NCBI GenBank assembly: GCA_035937795.1
Contig: DASZHO010000046.1
Span: 1 to 64,000, forward strand
Direction of reading: 5' to 3'
Length of the DNA stretch: 64,000 nt
DNA from: JAMQPK01 sp035937795
Lineage (GTDB): Bacteria > Acidobacteriota > Vicinamibacteria > Vicinamibacterales > JAMQPK01
Each line of letters opens with the position of its first letter. The stretch's first letter is position 1. Positions 8,101 to 15,195 of the stretch are shown here, one piece after another. A model generated the notes under the pieces. That model was given only the letters and a program-made list of their open reading frames with translations. It made no database searches and was not told the DNA's origin. The position numbers and the translations under genes are program-made.

Positions 8101-9977
8101 GGCGTACCGTTGTAAATGTAAGAAGTGCTGCGGACGCACTGCCAGTCGGCGAGGCTGCATCCCAGCGCGCTGAGCCCTTTGTACTGATTGAACCGTCCGA
8201 CGGTGCCACCGTTGGCGTGATCGTCGCCGGTCATGACGAGCGCGGCTTTCGCGCCGCGCGGCAGATACCAGAAGCGCGGCAACGGCTTGCGGGCGCGATT
8301 GAGATGCAGCAAAAGATTCGCGAGCAGACGCTGCTGCTCGTCGGCCTGCGGGATCGCGACTTTGTTCAGATCGACCCAGTCCGGCTGCACGTCGCCACCG
8401 GCTGCGCCGAAGAAGAGATTGTCCGAACGGATCGGCGCGAGGCCATCGCGGTCCTGCCCGGACCAAGCGGGGTTCCCCTGGCGCGTGTAGACGATGGAGC
8501 GCGCGAGGTCGAACGTGAACGCAGCCGCCTGACCGGTGCCGACCGACGCGATCGTGACCGCCGGACTCATCGTCGCCGTCGCCGCATCGCTGAAGAGCGT
8601 GGCGATCGTGGACGCGCCGGACGCCCCGGCGATGACGTAGCGATCCGCCGTGCCGTGGAACTGCATCGTGTCGGACACGATGCCGGCGCCAGGGGCCGCC
8701 GTGGTGTTGACCTGCAGGTACGCGTTCGCCAGAGTGGACGACTGGTCGGTCAGCCCGAGCAGCCCGGCAAGCTGCTTATCGGGACGCATGGCAACAAGGT
8801 TGCCTCCGTTCGACACCCAGTCCGTGAGCATCGCCACCTGGCTCGACGTCAGCGGCATCTCACCGAGAATCGCGACGTCGTATCCGGCGAGGATCGCAGG
8901 CGTGACCTGCGACATGTCGGTGGCGGTGAACTCGTTCAAGCCTTCGGCGCGAAGGATTTCGGCGTAGTAGCGGCCGAAGGGGTTCGACGAGCTGGAGATG
9001 ACAAGAATTGGCCCGCCCGGCCCCTCGTCGGCCGGCGGCGTGGGCGCGCCGGTCGTGAACGACCACACGACATCGGAGGCAAGCGCGTTGCCGGCGAGAT
9101 CTCGCACGCCGCTGACGCCGCCGCTCACCGTGGCGGTGTACGTAGTTTGCTCCAGTAACCCGCCGGTGGTGGCAAGGGTCGCCGTGTGTGCACCAACGTT
9201 GTAGCTGACCGTCGCCGGTATCGCGGCGCCGGCCTGGTCGTGCAGCGTAAATGCCGATGAAGTGAGGCTCGCCGGATCGATCGCTTCGCTGAAGGCCGCG
9301 GTTACCGTCGACGCTAGCGGCACGCCGGTGGCGTTCGGCGCCGGTGTCACGTTCAGCACGACGGGCGGCGTCGTGTCGGGTCCGAGGTCGGTCTGCAGCA
9401 CCACGTCGACCCAGTAGTTGTTCGCGCCTCCCATCGTGGGAAAGCCGCTCGCGCCGTAAAGAAACACGCCGTTGGGCGTCGACTCGCCGTTGACGCCCGC
9501 TCGCAGCGCGTGCAACGGCGGCGAGTCGACGCCGGCCGCCGAGAAGAATCCGCTGTCGAACGCGAAAAAGCCCGAGTCGGCGTGATAAGAGGCGACGTAC
9601 GTCGTGTTCGCCGAGATCGTGACCGGTGGAGTGAGCGCGATCTCCTGCCAGCCGGCCGCGGATTCGTTCGTAAACGTCGCTTCGGCCAACAGTGCGCCGG
9701 TGCCGGACCAGAGGTGGCCCACATGTGAGCCGATGTTCGCGGTTCCTTTGTAGAACCGCAGCGCCGTCACGAACCCGTTGACGTCCGATCGGAACTTCAC
9801 GCCGACCTCGATCGGCCGTCCGTCGGTGACCGCCGGATTCGCCGGGGCAGCCGCCGGCGTCCAGATGCTGCACGGACAGCCGCTCGACTGCGCGACGACG
9901 CGGTCAGCGCCCGCTCCGGCGAGGATCAGGCAGAGCGCAGCGACAACGAAAAACACACCACGAACCTGATAGACCAT
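5163..9977 (-). CDS. giant secreted multidomain protein (DUF4082, Ig-like, amidotransferase-like, deacetylase-like, FN3, cadherin-like)
   Basis: This 1604-residue protein has a signal peptide (about 1-29) and no later membrane segment, so it is exported. From N to C: a DUF4082 beta-sandwich (about 36-195, starting after CPCSIWTP); a bacterial Ig-like domain (about 201-310, TPPVVLNVTPAPNATGVP); a ThuA/class-I-amidotransferase-like Rossmann region (about 322-560, GGPILVISSSSNPFGRYYAE); and a NodB/polysaccharide-deacetylase-like region (about 578-820) with TGDDH at 583-587 and VALHVTTN near 645. Then come a fibronectin type III domain (about 903-995), a LamG-like beta region (about 1040-1195), a cadherin-like/VCBS domain (about 1300-1390, LANDTDADGDPLS, Ca-binding type) and a final beta-rich module. 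It resembles surface proteins that bind or trim extracellular polysaccharide; activity is inferred, not proven. It stands alone, facing away from the Mla operon. Confidence 0.85.
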   Translation of the reverse strand: MVYQVRGVFFVVAALCLILAGAGADRVVAQSSGCPCSIWTPAAAPANPAVTDGRPIEVGVKFRSDVNGFVTALRFYKGTANIGSHVGHLWSGTGALLAEATFTNESAAGWQEIALTPPVTISANTTYVASYHADSGFFAFDSGFFSAAGVDSPPLHALRAGVNGESTPNGVFLYGASGFPTMGGANNYWVDVVLQTDLGPDTTPPVVLNVTPAPNATGVPLASTVTAAFSEAIDPASLTSSAFTLHDQAGAAIPATVSYNVGAHTATLATTGGLLEQTTYTATVSGGVSGVRDLAGNALASDVVWSFTTGAPTPPADEGPGGPILVISSSSNPFGRYYAEILRAEGLNEFTATDMSQVTPAILAGYDVAILGEMPLTSSQVAMLTDWVSNGGNLVAMRPDKQLAGLLGLTDQSSTLANAYLQVNTTAAPGAGIVSDTMQFHGTADRYVIAGASGASTIATLFSDAATATMSPAVTIASVGTGQAAAFTFDLARSIVYTRQGNPAWSGQDRDGLAPIRSDNLFFGAAGGDVQPDWVDLNKVAIPQADEQQRLLANLLLHLNRARKPLPRFWYLPRGAKAALVMTGDDHANGGTVGRFNQYKGLSALGCSLADWQCVRSTSYIYNGTPGMDDATSLGFVNDGFEVALHVTTNCADWTPATLASFYSQQIAQFHLERPSVPPLQTNRTHCIAWSDYVTQPKVELANGIRFDTNYYFYPPNWVQNRPGLFTGSAMPMRFADVDGTTIDVYQATTQMTDESGQTYPFTSDTLFDRALGPLGYYGVFTANMHTDLPTEQPSDAAVNSAITRGIPVVSAKQMLDWLDGRNGSSLGSVAFNAGVLTFTINAAAGSNGLTAMVPAQARGGALIGISRDGLAVSSATQVVKGVVYAIFDAAAGSYTAIYTVDVTPPVISAVTATPGLGNTAAITWTTDKPADSRVDYALSASALTSHAAGAPSTTTHSVVLTGLAPLTTYFYRVTSTDAAGNSAASAVLSFATPTTQFAATDTTVADFGAGTTDGQEYIAQTADGEVMLSPTVGSEFFGTVLPVDWSSTAWNPGGTATVSGGTLVVDGARAGTIPNFAAGRSLEFVATFSGSAFQHAGFADTLDAAPWAIFSTLNGGALFARTSSGGAGIDTPLAASLLGSPHRFRIDWTPTTVVYSVDGSVVATHAVAVAGPLRPLVSDFTVGAGSVSVDWIRMGPYAAAGTFVSRVFDATQPVDWGTLSWTAETPAGTSAAFFSRHGDTPVPDTSWTAFASVARPGGAIGGRSRYAQYRVDLASTDPNATPSIDDVTVGYGLVPPNHPPVAMDDSYNGMQDVPLTIAAPGVLANDTDADGDPLSAILVTVPAHGAVVLNADGGFTYTPAAGYSGADTFTYKANDGQNDSAIATVTIAIAATPAPQVDITVSADQGSPATTVKTGSFSTTSANELLLAFVSADGPPPGGGKTTVRKVTGGGLTWQLVARSNAKLGDSEIWCAVAPAILTNVSVTATLNRSVDSSLTVVGFTNAGGIGASTVAGASSGAPNATLVTTRNNSWIFGVGNDWDHAIPRTPGPNQALVHQYLAPVDDTYWAQRVVPAIPVSGTSVTLNDVAPTADRWNLAIVEILSR

Positions 9978-10274
9978 AACTCTTTGAACCTCGGGCCGGT
10001 TGCTGAGGGGAGTAAGACGCTAACAGGTTGGCGATCGCAACGCAAGCGCGGACGCACTTGCGTCATTGAAATCGCGAATTCTTGTCTCGGCTCATGAAGA
10101 CGCCTGTGAACACATGGCGCCGCTCGGCTGCGTCACGCCGTCAGGGACGCCGAGGTACCCGACAGCAGCCAAATAAGTCGGCGAAAGCGGCTGTGCTCAA
10201 ACGCACAGACGATTGTCAGCGATTGCCTCATGCTGAACGGGGTAGGAAATTCAACCTGGAGGCTTCCGACTGCA
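9978..10274. other. 297-base divergent intergenic region; no gene supported
   Basis: This gap lies between the start of the giant secreted protein (minus strand) and the small gene leading into the Mla operon (plus strand). A short plus-strand open frame from 10082 reads as Arg/Gln-rich chance sequence and has no ribosome binding site. The region must carry promoters for both directions, but I cannot point to convincing -35/-10 pairs. Confidence 0.4.
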
Positions 10275-10598
10275 ATGGTGATGGATGTTGAGATCGAACT
10301 GCGGATTCCTACGGTCACGGTAGTAAAGGAAGATGGCTCAAATGGGAGAGTCGACAATACGCATGTCAGGTTCAAGAAGGTCATTCAACTGCCTGCCTTC
10401 CCGCCGCAGGGCTCCACGATACAGCTCACTGCCGGGTCGGACCTGGCGTTTGAGTGCACGATAGCCAGAGCCGACTGGCACGAGGAGAAACAGCTCTTCG
10501 TGCTGGCCTGCAGGTATCCCAAGCAGAGAATGCTTCCGCAGGAATACGAGACGTTGCTCAACGACCCGCGATGGCAGCGGACAGAACTGCAGTCGTGA
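10275..10598 (+). CDS. small protein of unknown function upstream of the Mla operon
   Basis: About 107 residues, soluble, no signal peptide. The sequence opens VMDVEIELRIPTVTVVKEDG and is rich in beta-strand-forming residues, ending with a charged helix (RYPKQRMLPQEYETLLND). I do not recognise a family. The start is uncertain: ATG 10275 (with GTG 10278 and ATG 10281 close by) follows a GGAGG at 10258-10262 at a rather long spacing of 12 bases. An in-frame ATG at 10230 would add 15 residues but has no ribosome binding site. The gene ends 69 bases before mlaE-like and points the same way, so it may share its transcript. Confidence 0.55.
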   Translation: MVMDVEIELRIPTVTVVKEDGSNGRVDNTHVRFKKVIQLPAFPPQGSTIQLTAGSDLAFECTIARADWHEEKQLFVLACRYPKQRMLPQEYETLLNDPRWQRTELQS

Positions 10599-10667
10599 AT
10601 CGGGTCCGCGGGTGTGCCCTTCTGGACAGCCTCCTCTTTGGGAACCGAATAGGGTTGTGAAGGCGCA

Positions 10668-11429
10668 ATGGGAACCGCGATCAGTGAGTCGCTCGAGTGG
10701 TTTGGCGATCTGGGGATCTTTTCCTGGAAAGTATCCCGCGCGGCCGTCACAAGGCCGTTCGAACTCCGCGAGATCATCCGGCAATTCGACGAAATAGGCT
10801 CGAAATCAGTCCCTCTGGTGATGCTCGCGGGCGCGGCGATTGGCACCGTCCTCGCGCTGGAGACCTGGAGCAGCCTCGTCCGGTTTGGCGCGCGGTCCCT
10901 GCTCCCAGCGACCATCGTGTTCTCGATCATCCACGAGATGGGGCCGGTCGTCACCGGGTTGGTCGTCAGCGGACGAGTCGGAGCCGGCATCGGCGCTGAG
11001 CTGGGCTCGATGAAAGTGAGCGAGCAAATCGACGCCATTGCGGCCTCAGCGGTCAATCCCTACAAGCTGCTGGTCGTCACTCGCGTTCTGGCGTGCATCG
11101 TTGCCTTGCCGATGCTGACGCTGGTGGCCGATTTCTGCGGGATCTTCGCAGGATGGATCGCGAATACCCTGGTCAACCCCATTTCCTTGCACAGCTTCTT
11201 GACCAAGGGTTTCCTGAACGTGAATTTCAGTGATTTCCTCGCCCCGACCTTCAGAACCACCGTCTTCGGTCTGATCATCGGCTTGGTGGCCAGTTTTCAG
11301 GGCATGCGCACCCAAGGAGGCACGGAGGGTGTCGGCCGCTCGGCGACGAGCGCGGTCGTGCTCTCTTCACTGTTTGTCATCCTGGCGGACGTCGTTCTCG
11401 TCAAGGTGATCCTCATTTTTTTTCCATGA
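10668..11429 (+). CDS. mlaE: MlaE-type permease of an ABC lipid transporter
   Basis: A 253-residue integral membrane protein with five or so hydrophobic segments and the MlaE/YrbE family core. Recognisable stretches are FSIIHEMGPVVTGLVVSGRV and GAELGSMKVSEQIDAIAAS, including the conserved EMGPV and the cytoplasmic coupling segment that contacts the ATPase. MlaE dimers form the inner-membrane channel that moves phospholipids between inner and outer membranes. The gene overlaps the ATPase gene by ATGA (11426-11429), and the MlaD-like gene follows, so this is a compact three-gene operon. Related Mce/Mkl systems import other lipids, so the transported lipid and its direction are not settled. Confidence 0.93.
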   Translation: MGTAISESLEWFGDLGIFSWKVSRAAVTRPFELREIIRQFDEIGSKSVPLVMLAGAAIGTVLALETWSSLVRFGARSLLPATIVFSIIHEMGPVVTGLVVSGRVGAGIGAELGSMKVSEQIDAIAASAVNPYKLLVVTRVLACIVALPMLTLVADFCGIFAGWIANTLVNPISLHSFLTKGFLNVNFSDFLAPTFRTTVFGLIIGLVASFQGMRTQGGTEGVGRSATSAVVLSSLFVILADVVLVKVILIFFP

Positions 11430-12214
11430 CGCAGACGATTCCAGGAGCCGGCGGCGGCAGTCCGAAGACCGTTACGCCGGGCGAGCCGGTCCTGGTGCTT
11501 CACGACGTCCACAAATCGTTCGGCGCCGAGCACGTGCTGGACGGCATCAGTTTCACCGTCGCCCGCGGCGAGACGCTCACGGTCCTCGGCCGGAGCGGCA
11601 CCGGGAAGAGCGTGCTGTTGAGGCTCATCATCGGACTCGATCATGCAGATGTCGGTTCGATTTGCATTCAAGGCCGGGAGACCGCGGGCCTCGACCTCAA
11701 CGAGATGAACCAATTGAGAGTGAAGATGGGTTTTCTGTTCCAGCATGCGGCTCTGTACGACTCGCTCACCGTCGAGCAGAACGTGGCGTTTCCGTTGGAG
11801 CGGCACACGAATATGTCGACGGCTCAACGGCGCGATCGTGTCAAGGAATTGATGAGCAGCGTGGGCATGGAACGCGATCTCGACAAAATGCCGAGCGACA
11901 TTTCCGGCGGCATGCAGAAGCGAGTGGGTCTGGCACGCGCGCTGGCGCTGCAGCCGGAACTCCTCCTTCTCGATGAACCCACCGCGGGACTCGATCCCAT
12001 CACCGCAAGCGAAATTGACGCCCTTATTCTGAAGCTGCAGGACGAACACTCCCTGACAGCTGTTGTCGTCACACACGATCTTCGTAGCGCGAAGACCATC
12101 GCAGACCGTCTGGCGCTGCTGGATAAAGGAAAAGTGGTGATCGAGGGCAGCTTTCAGGAGCTTGCTGAAAGCCAGGATGATTTTGTGCGGGAATTCTTCC
12201 GGCGGGATTCGTAG
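11426..12214 (+). CDS. mlaF: MlaF-type ATP-binding subunit of the lipid ABC transporter
   Basis: A 262-residue ABC ATPase. Visible motifs are Walker A LGRSGTGKSV, a Q-loop in MGFLFQHAALYDSLTV, the signature ISGGMQKRVGLARAL, Walker B LLLLDEPTAGLDPI, and the switch His in VVVTHDLRS. The GGMQKR form of the signature is characteristic of MlaF/Mkl proteins rather than of general ABC importers. The start codon overlaps the permease stop. It should energise MlaE, with MlaD as the periplasmic partner. The N-terminal 25 residues (Gly/Pro-rich) precede the first beta strand and may be disordered. Confidence 0.93.
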   Translation: MTQTIPGAGGGSPKTVTPGEPVLVLHDVHKSFGAEHVLDGISFTVARGETLTVLGRSGTGKSVLLRLIIGLDHADVGSICIQGRETAGLDLNEMNQLRVKMGFLFQHAALYDSLTVEQNVAFPLERHTNMSTAQRRDRVKELMSSVGMERDLDKMPSDISGGMQKRVGLARALALQPELLLLDEPTAGLDPITASEIDALILKLQDEHSLTAVVVTHDLRSAKTIADRLALLDKGKVVIEGSFQELAESQDDFVREFFRRDS

Positions 12215-12223
12215 GGAGCCACT

Positions 12224-13333
12224 ATGTCAAGAGCGGCGCGGTTGGGAGCCTTCATGGTCGCCGCACTGGCGATTCTGATATCGGGCATTTTTATCATCGG
12301 CGGAAAGAAGTACCTGTTCACGTCAACCTATCGGCTGAACGCGCAGTTCGCAACCGTCGTGGGCCTGGAATCCGGGGCGGAAGTCCGCGTGGGCGGCGTG
12401 CACAGCGGGTCCGTCTGGAGCGTGCAGTTACCAGGCAAGCCGACGGACAAGATCACGGTATCGATGGACCTCGATAAATCAACCCACAACATCATCAGGC
12501 AGGACTCCATCGCCACCATTGAAACCGAGGGGCTCCTTGGGAACGAATATGTGGCGATCTCGTTTGGGTCTGCCACAGGGGCCAACGTTGCCGATGGGGG
12601 CACCATCGGGAGCGAGCCGCCGATCGCCATGTCGGACGTCCTCAAAAAAACCAACGGCGTTCTGGACAGCAGCCGGGAAGCTCTCGCAAATGTGACTCGA
12701 ACAACCGCCAGTCTGAGTTCAATCAGCACCAAGATCGATAACGGTCAAGGTTCAGTGGGAGCGTTGATTAACGACAGGAAGATCTACACCCAGCTGGACC
12801 AGACGGTGGGTGGGTTGCGCGACACCGTCGCCAAAGCTCAAGCTGGAGCCGCGGGCTTTCAGGAAAACATGGAAGCGCTAAAGGGTAATTTCCTGCTACG
12901 CGGATTTTTCAAGAACCGTGGCTACGCAGAATCTTCCGACCTGGCGAAGAACGCCATCGTGCGTCTTCCAGAAGGCGAGCCTTTGAAAACCTTCACGTAC
13001 GAGCCGGGGCAGCTCTTCGACAAGATAGACACAGCCAAGCCCAAGAATCAGAAATCTCTGCGCGCGGCGGGCCAGTATCTGGCCGACAACGAGTTTGGTC
13101 TCGCGGTCGTGGTTGTTTCAACGAGCATGGCTGGAGACACGGAGAAGGACCTCGTGTTGACACAAGCACGAGCCTTGGTGGTACGCGACTACCTCGTCGA
13201 TAATTTCGGTTTCGATGACGCGGAACTCAAGACGTTTGGCGTTGGCAAGAAGAGCGGGACGAACCCAGGCGCCGGCTGGGGAACGGTTGAGATCAAGGTC
13301 TACCCTCCCGGCACTGATATTCCCGCCAAGTAG
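12224..13333 (+). CDS. MlaD/MCE-domain periplasmic subunit with OmpA-like C-terminal extension
   Basis: A 369-residue protein anchored by one N-terminal membrane helix (about 7-27, GAFMVAALAILISGIFIIGG). An MCE/MlaD domain follows (about 37-115, GLESGAEVRVGGVHSGSVWS). A helical segment (about 135-225) resembles the hydrophobic pore helices of MCE proteins. The C-terminal 110 residues (about 258-361) look like an OmpA-type domain: EPGQLFDKID, then LTQARALVVRDYLVDNFGFD and KTFGVGKK, compared with the usual RA..V..YL...G.....G.G pattern. E. coli MlaD is about 180 residues, so this subunit is twice that length. The OmpA-like part could bind peptidoglycan and hold the complex across the periplasm. 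The start is ATG 12224 after GGGAG; 9 bases separate it from mlaF. Confidence 0.85.
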   Translation: MSRAARLGAFMVAALAILISGIFIIGGKKYLFTSTYRLNAQFATVVGLESGAEVRVGGVHSGSVWSVQLPGKPTDKITVSMDLDKSTHNIIRQDSIATIETEGLLGNEYVAISFGSATGANVADGGTIGSEPPIAMSDVLKKTNGVLDSSREALANVTRTTASLSSISTKIDNGQGSVGALINDRKIYTQLDQTVGGLRDTVAKAQAGAAGFQENMEALKGNFLLRGFFKNRGYAESSDLAKNAIVRLPEGEPLKTFTYEPGQLFDKIDTAKPKNQKSLRAAGQYLADNEFGLAVVVVSTSMAGDTEKDLVLTQARALVVRDYLVDNFGFDDAELKTFGVGKKSGTNPGAGWGTVEIKVYPPGTDIPAK

Positions 13334-13354
13334 CTGGTGGCCCGTCCCGAACGG

Positions 13355-15082
13355 CTACTGCCCGTCGATTGTCAACGCGTAGAGCTGGTGGTTCCCGCTG
13401 CCTTCCACGCCGGACCTGGAGTAGCCGGACCCCCAGTAGACAGAGCCGTCCACGACGGCCGGGCCGGAGTTGACCGAGCTGCCGGCGCTGAGCTGCCGGA
13501 GGATGGCACCGGTCGCTGCGTCGAGCGCGAACATCTGGTGCTGGGTCGGGAGCTTCGCCATCGACGAGGCGTACACGACACCGTTGGCAACCGTTACCGG
13601 AGCGAGGTCCCACACACCGACAGTTCCTTTGCCAGCCAACGTTTCGACCTGGGGATCAGCGGTCTGCCAGAGGATGACTCCGGTCGTCGGATCGAGCGCT
13701 GCCCAGGAGCCGCCGGTGACAGTCGTGTTGCCGATCACGCCGTTCTGCGTCAGCTTGTAGGGAATGTGGTGCTGGTTGGTGATCGAGGCGTAGATGCGGT
13801 CGCCGTCGAACGCCGTGCCCCACTCCATGCCGCCCTGGTCACCGCCAGGGCCGACGAGGGTGTTCCAGATGAAATCGCCGGTCTTCGCGTCGAGGGCGAC
13901 GTAGACGCCGCTCTTTTCGCCGATGCCGACGACGGTGCGCTTGTTCGAGCCGTGGCCGATCTGGAAGACGTTCGGCCCGGAACCGCCGAGGTCCCACTTG
14001 TCACCACCGTGCAACGGATTGTCGGATTCCGCGGCGCACCACGTCACCGCAGGGGGCTGCGACCCGCACGCTCTCTGCCAGGGAACGTCGCCCACGACGC
14101 GGTACGACCACACCGGTTCGCCGGTCTTCAGGTCAAATGCGACGATCGAACTGAGGTAGGAACCCGGCTGCTCGCAGGACTCGTTGAACCCATTCGGGTC
14201 AGCGGCGTTGCACGCTTTCACCGCCGCCGGCTCGCCGGCGGCGACCTTGAAGGCCCCGAAGACAAGACCGTCCTGAAGGTCAACCGCCGGCGGCCCGAAC
14301 ATAACGGCGCCCCAGTAGCCCCCTGAAGGGTCGTTGTCGCCCAACGGATCGCCATCGGGGTTCGGCAGCGAGTAATGCCGCCACCGGATGCGGCCAGTCT
14401 GCGCGTCGAGCGCGACCAGCGCTCCCGGGTATGTAGACACCCCTGACTGCGACGTGCCGACGTAGATCGTGTCCTCGGCGAGGACCGGCGACCCGGTCAT
14501 GATCGCATGCGGGTCCGGATCCAGCCGCGTGCTCCAGCGCAGGTCGCCCGTCCTGGCGTCGATGCCCATCATGATCGGGGCACTGAGGTCGCCGATCACG
14601 AGCGTGTTTCCGGCGAGCGACGGACTCGTGCGCGAAATGTCGCCCGGGATCCCGGTATAGTCCGACACCAGATGCGACCAGACCACGGCGCCGGTCTCCG
14701 CGTCGAGCTTCCAGAAGGTGCCCCCAAAGTCCCCGAAGTACACCGCTCCGTTCACGACCGCCGGGGTCGCCGAGACGTCCCCGGTCGTGGTTGCCACCCA
14801 CTTCGGCGCGAGGCGTTGGACGTTCGCCGGCGAGATGTCGCGCTCGAACGGCTGATTGCGGGTGTTCCTCGAGTCCTGGCCGATCATCGGCCAGTCTGGT
14901 CTGTGCCTTCGGCCGTCCTTCTCTCGTTCTTCATCCTCATTCCTCGCGTGCTCCTTCCCATCGTCCTGCGCGATTGTCCGTGAGACGCCCGCAAGCGCCG
15001 CGAGCAGCGCGACGATGAGCGCGATCTTCGAGAGACGTGGCCGAGGCCTGCCCGACCGATCGTGTTGAACCCTTTCAGCCAT
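13355..15082 (-). CDS. secreted PQQ-type beta-propeller (polyvinyl-alcohol-dehydrogenase-like quinoprotein)
   Basis: A 575-residue exported protein with a signal peptide (about 17-38, KIALIVALLAALAGVSRTIAQ) and a highly charged linker before the propeller. The W-docking repeats of quinoprotein propellers are visible: DAETGAVVWSHLV, DARTGDLRWSTRLD, DAQTGRIRWRHYS, DLKTGEPVWSYRV and DAKTGDFIWNTLV. The layout, including DWPMIGQDSRNTRNQP near the start, matches polyvinyl-alcohol-dehydrogenase-like and PQQ-binding-like proteins. There is no haem motif. Whether it binds PQQ is not settled; many acidobacterial members of this superfamily lack cofactor residues. It is convergent with the MlaD gene (21 bases between). 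Confidence 0.8.
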   Translation of the reverse strand: MAERVQHDRSGRPRPRLSKIALIVALLAALAGVSRTIAQDDGKEHARNEDEEREKDGRRHRPDWPMIGQDSRNTRNQPFERDISPANVQRLAPKWVATTTGDVSATPAVVNGAVYFGDFGGTFWKLDAETGAVVWSHLVSDYTGIPGDISRTSPSLAGNTLVIGDLSAPIMMGIDARTGDLRWSTRLDPDPHAIMTGSPVLAEDTIYVGTSQSGVSTYPGALVALDAQTGRIRWRHYSLPNPDGDPLGDNDPSGGYWGAVMFGPPAVDLQDGLVFGAFKVAAGEPAAVKACNAADPNGFNESCEQPGSYLSSIVAFDLKTGEPVWSYRVVGDVPWQRACGSQPPAVTWCAAESDNPLHGGDKWDLGGSGPNVFQIGHGSNKRTVVGIGEKSGVYVALDAKTGDFIWNTLVGPGGDQGGMEWGTAFDGDRIYASITNQHHIPYKLTQNGVIGNTTVTGGSWAALDPTTGVILWQTADPQVETLAGKGTVGVWDLAPVTVANGVVYASSMAKLPTQHQMFALDAATGAILRQLSAGSSVNSGPAVVDGSVYWGSGYSRSGVEGSGNHQLYALTIDGQ

Positions 15083-15195
15083 GATTCCTCCCTCGGATTC
15101 TGGGATTTTGCTTCTGGCCGCCCGGATGGGGCAACGTTATACACCAAGATTTGCCGGGTGCTGCACAGTATTTCCGCGACAACCATGCTTCCAAA

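Noticed and set aside
7725..9158. 477-codon plus-strand open frame inside the giant secreted gene
   Set aside because: Composition is Arg/Val/Gly-heavy with no recognisable motif; it is the shadow of the coding frame.
10082..10291. 69-codon open frame in the divergent gap
   Set aside because: No ribosome site, Arg/Gln-rich translation and overlap with the better-supported small gene.
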